From positions 1 through 20,082 of the forward strand of contig JBGPLH010000012.1 in NCBI GenBank assembly GCA_041486365.1: 20,082 nt of DNA. The letters are read 5' to 3'. A program made the translations under genes and the position numbers. The stretch comes from JBGPLH01 sp041486365 [NCBI: Thermodesulfobacteriota bacterium] (GTDB lineage: Bacteria > JAUYMQ01). Positions 6,787-13,191 of the stretch are shown here, piece by piece (the stretch's first letter is position 1; each line of letters opens with the position of its first letter). The notes below the pieces were generated by a model. It ran no database searches. It was not told where the DNA came from and worked only from the letters and a program-made list of their open reading frames with translations.

Positions 6787-6822
6787 TTCAGAGTCGGCGC
6801 GCGCTTCGCGCGAGACCTCCGG
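6787..6822. repeat. Dispersed diverged copy of the 36-bp repeat unit
   Basis: Compared by eye with the unit in the phosphatase gene, this 36-bp stretch shares the left block ttcagagtcg, the central cgcttcgcg and the right block ctccgg, with changes clustered between them. It can still form a hairpin around the ttc loop, with gtc/gac as the outer pair. It lies in the 109-nt gap before accD and ends 21 nt upstream of the start codon. It may be one of a family of small palindromic repeats; it has no T-run and does not look like a terminator. Confidence 0.55.
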
Positions 6823-6843
6823 CCGAGCCCCGGCGGGTGATCG

Positions 6844-7707
6844 ATGGTCTGGTTCCGCAAAGCCGGCGTCGCGCAGAAGAACCCCCGGAACAAGCCCGAG
6901 GTCGAGGGCGACTGGTCGCGCTGCCCGTCCTGCAGCGAGATCGTCTTCACCCGCGCGCTGGAAAAGAACCTCCGGGTCTGCCCCCGCTGTGACTTCCACT
7001 TCCGCATCCACGCCGCCGAGCGCGTCCACATGATCCTCGACGAGGGATCCTTCGCGGAGTACGACCGGACGCTCGAGTCCACCGATCCGCTGCGTTTCCG
7101 CGACACCGCCCGTTACCGCGACCGCCTCCGCAAGATGAAGAAGGAGATCGGCAGCCAGGAGGCGGTGATCTGCGGAGAGGGGAAGGTGATGGGCAAGCGC
7201 GCCCTCTTCGCCTTCTTCGAGATGGAGTTCATGGGCGGGAGCATGGGGAGCGTCGTCGGCGAGAAGGTGACGCGCCTCGTCGAGCGCGGCGTGGCGGAGC
7301 GCACGCCCGTCGTGATCTTCACCGCGTCCGGAGGCGCCCGGATGCAGGAGGGGATCCTCTCGCTCATGCAGATGGCCAAGGTGGCGGCGGCGCTGGGGCG
7401 GCTTCGCTTCTCGTCGGTGCCCTACCTCGCGGTCCTCACCGATCCGACCACCGGGGGCGTCTGCGCCAGCATGGGGATGCTCGGCGACGTGATCCTCGCG
7501 GAGCCCGGGGCGCTCATCGGTTTCGCAGGTCCCCGGGTGATCGAGGAAACGATCGGGACGCCGCTTCCGCCGGGCTACCAGGCCTCCGAGTCGCTGCTCG
7601 CCCGCGGGTTGATCGATCGCGTGGTCCACCGCCGCGACCTGCGCGCCACGGTCGCCCGCCTGATCGATCTGCTCGCCCCACCTCCGGCGCCGATCCGGAC
7701 GGCCTAA
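6844..7707 (+). CDS. accD: Acetyl-CoA carboxylase carboxyltransferase subunit beta
   Basis: AccD forms, with AccA, the carboxyltransferase that moves the carboxyl group from carboxybiotin to acetyl-CoA to give malonyl-CoA, the committed step of fatty-acid synthesis in the cytoplasm. The 287-aa length is normal. An N-terminal zinc ribbon is complete (Cys27, Cys30, Cys46, Cys49 in CPSC and CPRC). The crotonase-fold core shows FMGGSMGSVVGEK, the oxyanion-hole region TASGGARMQEGILSLMQMAK, the DPTTGGVCASMGMLGD loop and IGFAGPRVIEETIG. The ATG at 6844 directly precedes the MVWF start typical of the family; only a weak GGGTGA lies upstream. It is followed after a 46-nt spacer by folC, a pairing conserved in many proteobacteria. 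AccA is not in the window. Confidence 0.97.
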   Translation: MVWFRKAGVAQKNPRNKPEVEGDWSRCPSCSEIVFTRALEKNLRVCPRCDFHFRIHAAERVHMILDEGSFAEYDRTLESTDPLRFRDTARYRDRLRKMKKEIGSQEAVICGEGKVMGKRALFAFFEMEFMGGSMGSVVGEKVTRLVERGVAERTPVVIFTASGGARMQEGILSLMQMAKVAAALGRLRFSSVPYLAVLTDPTTGGVCASMGMLGDVILAEPGALIGFAGPRVIEETIGTPLPPGYQASESLLARGLIDRVVHRRDLRATVARLIDLLAPPPAPIRTA

Positions 7708-7753
7708 AGGCCCCTTGCCCGATCCCTCGCTCCCGATCCACGATGCCTCCGCC

Positions 7754-9115
7754 ATGACCAGACGCCGCGTAAGCCGATCGACCCTCGATGAAGCGCTCGC
7801 GTACCTCTACGGGCTGCGCCGCTTCGGGATGCGGCTGGACCTCGAGGTCCCACGCCGCCTGCTAGATCGTCTCGGATCGCCCCAGGGCGCCTACCGGATC
7901 GTCCACGTCGCCGGATCGAACGGGAAGGGCAGCACCGCGGCATTCACCGAATCGATCCTCCGCGCCGCGGGGCTGCGCACGGGACTGTACACGTCGCCTC
8001 ACCTCGTCGACTTCACCGAGCGCATTCGTGTGGACGGGCGTCCGATCGGGGCCCGGGCGCTCGCGGGCCTCGTGTCGGGCGTGCGGCCGCACGTTCCCGA
8101 GGCGGCCCGCCGCGCGGGCCGGCCGGCCACGTTCTTCGAGATCACGACCGCGATGGCCCTGCTTCACTTCGCGCAGGCGAAGGTGGACATCGCCGTGATC
8201 GAGACGGGGCTCGGCGGGCGGTTCGACGCCACGAACGTCCTTCGGCCCGACCTGTGCGCGATCACGCCGATCGCGCTGGAGCACCAGAAGCAGCTCGGGC
8301 CGACGCTCGGGGCCATCGCGCGGGAGAAGGCGGGGATCCTGAAGCGCGGCGTTCCGGCCGTCTCGGCCGCGCAGGGGAAGGCGGCGAGGGGAGCGCTCGC
8401 GCAGCGCGCGCGGGCCGTCGGCGCGCCGCTCGCGTTTCTCGGCCGCGATTTCCACGCGAGGACGGTGGCGGAGGGGATCTTCGACTACGAGGGGCTCACG
8501 CTCCGGCTGTCCGGCCTCCGGTGCGGGCTCGCAGGGTCTTACCAGATCGGCAACGCGGCCCTGGCCCTGGCCGCCTGCGAGCGGCTCGCGGAATCGGGCG
8601 TGGCGATCGGGACGGAAGCCCTGCGCCGCGGCGTGGCGAGGGCACGCTGGCCGGGGCGGCTCGAGATCCTGCGTCGCGATGGCTCGGGACGGCCCCTCGT
8701 CGTCCTCGACGGCGCCCACAACCCGGCCGCGGCGCGGGCGCTCACGCAGGCACTGCCGCGCGCGTTCTCCTACCGGCGACTGATTCTCGTGACCGCCGCG
8801 ATGGCGGACAAGGACCTCGGCGCCCTGGCCCGCGCCCTCTCGCGCGAGGTCCTGCGCACCGGCGGCGTCGTCATCGCGACGGCACCGGCCTTCGAGCGGG
8901 CCGCCGAGCCCCGTCGATTTGCGGATCACTTTCGCCGGGCCGGCGCGCGAGCAGTCGCCCTGCGGACGGTACCCGCCGCCGTCGACGCGGCGCTGGCAAG
9001 GGCGCGAGCGGGGGATCTCGTCGTCGTGGCCGGCTCGCTCTACCTTGCTGGAGAGGCGCGAGCGTATCTTCTTCCGGCGGGCAAACGCAAACCCGTGATG
9101 CCGGGGCCGGTGTGA
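7754..9115 (+). CDS. folC: Bifunctional folylpolyglutamate/dihydrofolate synthase
   Basis: Mur-ligase-family enzyme that adds glutamate to dihydropteroate and/or tetrahydrofolates using ATP, making and retaining folates in the cytoplasm. From the ATG at 7754 it is 453 aa, within the usual range. Motifs seen are the P-loop HVAGSNGKGSTAAF (about 51-64), the folate-loop YTSPHL (79-84), ETGLGGRFDATN, the ITPIALEHQ region and LDGAHN in the C-terminal domain. An in-frame TTG at 7715 would add 13 residues; neither start has a strong Shine-Dalgarno, and 7754 is preferred because it is an ATG with a basic, family-like N-terminus. It follows accD directly, the classic accD-folC pair, and is probably co-transcribed. 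Confidence 0.95.
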   Translation: MTRRRVSRSTLDEALAYLYGLRRFGMRLDLEVPRRLLDRLGSPQGAYRIVHVAGSNGKGSTAAFTESILRAAGLRTGLYTSPHLVDFTERIRVDGRPIGARALAGLVSGVRPHVPEAARRAGRPATFFEITTAMALLHFAQAKVDIAVIETGLGGRFDATNVLRPDLCAITPIALEHQKQLGPTLGAIAREKAGILKRGVPAVSAAQGKAARGALAQRARAVGAPLAFLGRDFHARTVAEGIFDYEGLTLRLSGLRCGLAGSYQIGNAALALAACERLAESGVAIGTEALRRGVARARWPGRLEILRRDGSGRPLVVLDGAHNPAAARALTQALPRAFSYRRLILVTAAMADKDLGALARALSREVLRTGGVVIATAPAFERAAEPRRFADHFRRAGARAVALRTVPAAVDAALARARAGDLVVVAGSLYLAGEARAYLLPAGKRKPVMPGPV

Positions 9116-9164
9116 TCGCCGGCCGAATCGTGATCCGTGACGACGGGACAGGGAGGGAGACCCG

Positions 9165-9626
9165 ATGACGAACTCGCAGCCGCCTGTCGAGGTGATCGGG
9201 ATCGATCACATCTACGTCGCCGTGCGCGATTTCGCGCGGTCGGAGGCCTTCTACGACCGGGTGATGCTCGGGGTGCTGGGGTTCCGGAAGGGGACGCTCG
9301 CGGTCGGGGGAGAGCCGCACCGCCACTACTACAACCGCCACTACGGCTTCTCGATCCGCCCCGCGCGCCCCGGGACTCCGGACCACGATCCCTACGCGCC
9401 CGGGCTGCACCACTTCTGCTTCCGTGTGGCCGACGAAGCGGCGGTGGACCGGGCGGCGGCGGCGCTCAGGGCGACCGGCGTCGACGCGTCGGCGCCCCGA
9501 CTCTACTCCGAGTACTTTCCCGACTACTACGCGACCTTCTTCACCGATCCCGACGGCATCCGGCTCGAGATCACGAACTTCCGGGAAGAGCGTCGCCGGA
9601 GGATGTTCGAACCAGCTCCCCCTTGA
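9165..9626 (+). CDS. VOC-superfamily (glyoxalase/bleomycin-resistance-fold) protein
   Basis: A 153-aa single-module vicinal oxygen chelate protein with the paired beta-alpha-beta-beta-beta layout. Likely metal ligands are His15 (IDHIYVAV), a His of LHHFCFRV (82/83) and Glu135 (GIRLEITNF). The DPDGIRLEI ending is typical of glyoxalase I-like, dioxygenase-like and lactoylglutathione-lyase-related members. The substrate cannot be predicted and it need not be a true glyoxalase. The ATG has a good GGGAGG Shine-Dalgarno about 7 nt upstream. It lies 49 nt after folC on the same strand and its last 56 nt overlap the end of the convergent minus-strand gene. Confidence 0.88.
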   Translation: MTNSQPPVEVIGIDHIYVAVRDFARSEAFYDRVMLGVLGFRKGTLAVGGEPHRHYYNRHYGFSIRPARPGTPDHDPYAPGLHHFCFRVADEAAVDRAAAALRATGVDASAPRLYSEYFPDYYATFFTDPDGIRLEITNFREERRRRMFEPAPP

Positions 9627-10179
9627 TGACGATGACGTCGGGCGCGGGTCGCAGGCTCGTCACGATCGCGGGAGCCCCGTTCACGCGCTCGGCGAGATAC
9701 TTGATGAAGCCCAGGCTGATGAACCGGAGGACATCGGGGAACGCGGCGGCCTCCGTGATCTCAATCGTGAAACCACCGGCCTCGCCGCCGTTCGGCTCGT
9801 AGGTCCACTTCGTGAAGTTCAGGGCGATCTGCGTCATGCTGATCAGGACTTTTCCTGAGCGGGAGCCGGCTTTCTCACCGGCGATTACGAACGGGTTGTA
9901 GACGGATGTCGAGAAGAATGTCTTCGCGACCCGGCTCCCGACCTTCTCGAGGTAGGCCTGATCGCCCCCTCCATCGGCCTCGGCCGCGATCTCGATCAAT
10001 CTCCCGCAAGTCTCGATCGGGTACCAGAGCCCCGGGAGGATGTCCCCGTTGAAAATCTTCAGGTCCCCGGGCGTGAGTCGTTGAGGGAGATCTGCCTCGC
10101 GGATGAGGCCCGACTGCATCACGCGGCGCACGCCCTCCGCAGCGAGCTGGAGCGCTACACCCTTGATGGAAGGAATCAT
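9571..10179 (-). CDS. Uncharacterised 202-aa protein, not recognised
   Basis: I judge this to be a real gene. It has an ATG at 10179 with a clean GGAGG Shine-Dalgarno 7 nt upstream, balanced residue content and a plausible candidate promoter, unlike the Arg/Ala/Pro-rich shadow frames nearby. No signal or transmembrane segment is visible. The N-terminal third carries LPQRLTPGDLKIFNGDILPG, then WYPIETCGRLIEIAAEADGG and a helical EKVGSRVAKTFF. The C-terminal part has an alternating beta-like GGFTIEITEAAAFPDVLRF and ends with a low-complexity GELVRTSSGDALPGSS. The middle loosely recalls the DUF2378/TIGR02265 proteins common in myxobacteria, but the match is weak and from memory only. It overlaps the VOC gene by 56 nt tail to tail and is divergent from lptD. 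Confidence 0.78.
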   Translation of the reverse strand: MIPSIKGVALQLAAEGVRRVMQSGLIREADLPQRLTPGDLKIFNGDILPGLWYPIETCGRLIEIAAEADGGGDQAYLEKVGSRVAKTFFSTSVYNPFVIAGEKAGSRSGKVLISMTQIALNFTKWTYEPNGGEAGGFTIEITEAAAFPDVLRFISLGFIKYLAERVNGAPAIVTSLRPAPDVIVIKGELVRTSSGDALPGSS

Positions 10180-10195
10180 CGTGCCGCCTCCGTGC

Positions 10196-10225
10196 GATAT
10201 TTATCGGCGCGGGCGGCTTCCCGCT
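10196..10225 (-). promoter_or_regulatory. Weak candidate promoter for the uncharacterised minus-strand gene
   Basis: The only AT-rich patch upstream of the gene is gatatttatc (10196-10205). Read on the minus strand it gives a TAAATA-like -10, with TTCAAG near position 10225 as a possible but poor -35. The other bases between 10180 and 10342 hold no further clear signal. Confidence 0.25.
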
Positions 10226-10342
10226 TGAAGGGGCGGACTCGCCCGGGTGGACCGCCGCTGGGAGAAGGGCGCGCGAGAGCCGCGCCTCGGCCGGCGAAGC
10301 GACTGCCGGGCATTCCTGAGAAGCCGGCGGGCCCGAAACCCC

Positions 10343-10371
10343 TTGCAACCCCGCGTTTCCTCTGATATCAA
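10343..10371 (+). promoter_or_regulatory. Extended -10 promoter of lptD
   Basis: TTGCAA (10343-10348) and TATCAA (10366-10371) are exactly 17 nt apart and each match consensus at 4 of 6 positions. A TG one base before the -10 (10363-10364) makes it an extended -10 element. Transcription would start near 10378, about 95 nt before the lptD ATG. This is the main signal in the 294-nt divergent gap between the minus-strand gene and lptD. Confidence 0.55.
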
Positions 10372-10473
10372 GGGAGCCCCAGACATTCCCTCCCCCCCGA
10401 TCCGCGACCGGCGCAGGGGGCGCCGGACGAGGCGGGTCCAATCCATCCCGATCTGGAAAGACGAGCGAGCCCC

Positions 10474-13029
10474 ATGGCACCCTGCCGAGCGCCCCGTCTC
10501 GCCACGCGCGCAATCCTGCTTCTCCTGGTTGCGGCGCTGTTTCTGCCCGCGTTCGCCCGGGCGCAGGGGAGCCTTCCGGCCGGCCTCTCGAAGAGCAAGA
10601 AGCTGCCGCTGGACATCACCGCCGACCAGATCGACTACCTCTCGAAGGACAGCGTGTACACGGCCGAGGGGAACGTGAAGATCACCCAGAAGGGGCGCCG
10701 GCTCAACGCCAACTGGGTGATGCTCGACGTGGACTCGCGGATCGGCGTGGCGAGCGGAAACGTGCGGCTGTCCGACGGGAAGGACGTCATCGCGAGCGAC
10801 TTCATGGAATTCAACATCGACACCCTCGTGGGTGTCATCTACCGGGGCCGGTTCGACGCGAAGGAGACCGGCTTCAAGATCACCGGCAACGAGATCCGCA
10901 GGCTGGCCGACAAGGAATACCGCCTGGACGAGGGGACCTTCACGACCTGCGACTGCGGTCCCGGGAACGTGCCTTCCTGGCGGATCGAGGGCGACCGCGT
11001 GGACGTGACGGTGGACGGCTACGCGAAGGTGCGCGGGACGAAATTCAAGATTCGCGACGTTCCGGTGGCCTACATCCCCTACGGGATCTTCCCGGTGAAG
11101 ACGACGCGGCAGTCGGGTCTGCTGTTCCCGGCCATCGGGAACTCCAGCCGCAACGGCTTCGAATTCAACCTGCCCTACTACTGGGCGATCAGCGAGAACA
11201 CGGACGCGACCTTCTACCAGGACCTTCTGTCCAAGCGCGGCCTCAAGGAAGGGGTCGAGTTTCGCTACATCTTCCAGCCGGAGACCTACGGGCAGGCGAA
11301 CTTCTGGTACCTGCACGACAACGACGTGAACAGCTCGGACCCCTTCGGGCCCGACCGCTGGGCCGTGCGATGGGAAGCGCTGCAGCAGCTCCCCGGGGGC
11401 ATCCGGGGCCGGGCCGACGTCCAGAATGTCAGCGACAACGAGTACGTGATCGACTTCCACGACGTCGGCCGGGACTCCTCCCGCTACCTCGAGTCGCGCG
11501 GGCAGATCTACAAGCCCTGGGACGCGGGGATCGTGGCGCTCGGGGCGATCCACGGGGACGACCTCCAGAGCCCGGACAACCTCGACCGTGACAAGGTCGT
11601 GCTGAACCGGTACCCCTACCTGAACGCGAATCTGATGGACCAGAAGGCCTTCGATTCGCCCCTGCGCTTCGAGTGGGACTCTTCCTTCGTGAATTTCCAC
11701 CACGCCGAGAATCCGAAGGACGCCTACCCCAGCCTCAGCGGGGGGCCGGGTAACGGGGTGTTCCTCGACACCGGCGTGGATGCGCTCTTTGACCCACAGG
11801 AGCCGGGCTTCGTGGTCAACGACCCGACCCTGGGCGACCCCCACGGGGACGACGACCGCCGCGTGGTGAAGGGCTTGCAGCCCTATCCGATCAACCCCCC
11901 CGGCGATCCCGACCTGACGTTCGTGAACCCCAGCGCCACGGAAGGGGACGGCCTGTTCCAGGAGGGTGAGATCCTCGCCAACGCGGGACAGCGGGTCGAT
12001 CTCTACCCGCGTGTGTCCCTTCCCATGCATGCGGGGAAGTACCTGAACGTGCGCCCCGAGCTGGGTTTCCGGGAGACGATGTGGGAGTCCAGCGACTTCA
12101 GGGACTCGACCACCCACCGGGACCTCGTCACGGGGCGCCTCCAGTTGACGAGCCAGATCGAGAAGGAAAGCGGCTCGCCGCTGGCCCGCTGGGAATCGAT
12201 CCGGCACGTCATGAAGCCGGAGTTCGATCTGATCACGATCCAGGGGAGCAACGACGACCCGCCGGGTGACAATCCGCAGGAGCGCGCGATGAACCTCGCG
12301 CGAATCGATCACCCGATCTTCGTGCCGCCCGGGAGCACGAACGAGTCCCGCCTGCGGTACTTCGCCTTCGACAACGTCCTGCAGGACCAGTCGGACGTGA
12401 TCCCGGACCAGACGATCGTCTTCTACGGCGTGGAGCACGATTTCTACGCGAAGGATGCGGACGAGTCGGGCACGACGAGGCGGCTCCTCAGGCTCCGGAC
12501 GGGATCGGCGCACGATTTCCAGAACAGCAACACGGCGAACTGGGTGGGAGAGGCGACGCTGGATCCGACGGACAACCTCTCGTTCTACAGCGACGGGACC
12601 TACAACGGCGGGATCAGCCGGCTCGACAAGTTCAGCATCGGCGGGTCCGTGAAGGACAACCGAGGCGACTACCTCAAGCTCGGGTACCGGCTCTCCAAGA
12701 GCTTCGCGCCCGGCTTCGAGGACTTCGTCGGCAATCCGGATTTCAACGGCTTCAAGTCGAGCTTCGACGAGATCAGCGAGGTCAATACGAACCTCCGCCT
12801 GCGCCTGCTCTCCAACGTCGACTTTCTCTACCGATCCAACTACTCGCTCAACGTGAAGGAGGTCCTCAACCAGGCCTACTCGATCATCTACCGGTCGAAG
12901 TGCGACTGCTGGGCCGCCAACCTGTCGGTCATCGACAACACCCGCGCCGGGGACACCCAGGTGCGCTTCCTCGTGGACCTGAAGGGACTCGGCACCATCG
13001 GCAACGCCGGCGGCTCCACCGGCCCCTGA
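10474..13029 (+). CDS. lptD: LPS-assembly protein LptD (outer-membrane beta-barrel)
   Basis: Outer-membrane translocon component that, with LptE, inserts lipopolysaccharide into the outer leaflet. The 851-aa length fits. Residues 1-31 are a signal peptide ending in AFARAQG. Residues about 45-200 form the periplasmic OstA/LptA-like jellyroll (ADQIDYLSKDSVYTAEGNV, then RLNANWVMLDV), containing the first cysteine pair in FTTCDCGPGNVPSW (Cys159, Cys161). The barrel follows, marked by IPYGIFPVKTTRQSGLLFP, YYWAISENTDATFYQDL and aromatic-rich strands. The second cysteine pair is in YRSKCDCW (Cys810, Cys812) near the C-terminus. Disulfides between the two pairs are known to be essential in the E. coli protein. 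An acidic Gly/Pro-rich segment at about 413-500 looks like a long surface loop. The gene has its own promoter and terminator. Confidence 0.95.
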   Translation: MAPCRAPRLATRAILLLLVAALFLPAFARAQGSLPAGLSKSKKLPLDITADQIDYLSKDSVYTAEGNVKITQKGRRLNANWVMLDVDSRIGVASGNVRLSDGKDVIASDFMEFNIDTLVGVIYRGRFDAKETGFKITGNEIRRLADKEYRLDEGTFTTCDCGPGNVPSWRIEGDRVDVTVDGYAKVRGTKFKIRDVPVAYIPYGIFPVKTTRQSGLLFPAIGNSSRNGFEFNLPYYWAISENTDATFYQDLLSKRGLKEGVEFRYIFQPETYGQANFWYLHDNDVNSSDPFGPDRWAVRWEALQQLPGGIRGRADVQNVSDNEYVIDFHDVGRDSSRYLESRGQIYKPWDAGIVALGAIHGDDLQSPDNLDRDKVVLNRYPYLNANLMDQKAFDSPLRFEWDSSFVNFHHAENPKDAYPSLSGGPGNGVFLDTGVDALFDPQEPGFVVNDPTLGDPHGDDDRRVVKGLQPYPINPPGDPDLTFVNPSATEGDGLFQEGEILANAGQRVDLYPRVSLPMHAGKYLNVRPELGFRETMWESSDFRDSTTHRDLVTGRLQLTSQIEKESGSPLARWESIRHVMKPEFDLITIQGSNDDPPGDNPQERAMNLARIDHPIFVPPGSTNESRLRYFAFDNVLQDQSDVIPDQTIVFYGVEHDFYAKDADESGTTRRLLRLRTGSAHDFQNSNTANWVGEATLDPTDNLSFYSDGTYNGGISRLDKFSIGGSVKDNRGDYLKLGYRLSKSFAPGFEDFVGNPDFNGFKSSFDEISEVNTNLRLRLLSNVDFLYRSNYSLNVKEVLNQAYSIIYRSKCDCWAANLSVIDNTRAGDTQVRFLVDLKGLGTIGNAGGSTGP

Positions 13030-13038
13030 TCAGGGGCC
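13021..13038. repeat. 18-bp perfect palindrome across the lptD stop codon
   Basis: GGCCCCTGATCAGGGGCC reads the same on both strands and includes the TGA stop of lptD (13027-13029). In RNA it can form a 7-bp stem with a GATC loop. It directly precedes the stronger terminator hairpin, so it may aid termination or protect the 3' end of the message. Confidence 0.7.
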
Positions 13039-13054
13039 CCGCCCGAACGCAGGC

Positions 13055-13088
13055 CGCCCGGGGCCCGTACCCCGGGCGTTGTTTTTTT
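13055..13088 (+). terminator. Rho-independent terminator after lptD
   Basis: A 9-bp GC stem, CGCCCGGGG (13055-13063) with CCCCGGGCG (13070-13078), closes a 6-nt loop. It is followed by TTG and seven T residues (13082-13088). It separates lptD from the trp operon. Confidence 0.88.
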
Positions 13089-13096
13089 GTTATCCT
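13088..13096 (+). promoter_or_regulatory. Candidate extended -10 promoter of the trp operon
   Basis: TGTTATCCT (13088-13096) gives an extended -10 (TG, one base, TATCCT; 4 of 6 matches). No good -35 exists because the place is taken by the terminator stem. The promoter would begin within the T-run of the lptD terminator and give a leader of about 90 nt. This leader contains no TGG (Trp) codon in any forward frame. Confidence 0.4.
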
Positions 13097-13156
13097 CCCC
13101 CGCCACACCCTGCCTGCCCATCGACGGACCCACGCGAGGGCTGAAAAGGCCGACGG

Positions 13157-13178
13157 GGCCCTGCGCTGCGCGAGGGCC
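13157..13178 (+). promoter_or_regulatory. Hairpin just upstream of the trpE ribosome-binding site
   Basis: GGCCCT (13157-13162) pairs with AGGGCC (13173-13178), with partial further pairing of the GC-rich loop. The GGAAG Shine-Dalgarno of trpE follows immediately. It could modulate translation of trpE, but no T-run follows it and no ligand or leader peptide is evident. Confidence 0.3.
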
Positions 13179-13191
13179 GGAAGAATCCATC

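Noticed and set aside
10201-12513. 770-aa open frame antisense to lptD
   Set aside because: It is a shadow of the high-GC third-position bias of lptD. The protein is rich in Arg, Val, Pro and Gly with no domain motifs, while the sense frame is a full LptD.
13087-13191. N-terminal extension of trpE or a trp leader peptide
   Set aside because: The 35 extra residues lack family similarity and a ribosome-binding site, overlap the terminator T-run and contain no Trp codons.
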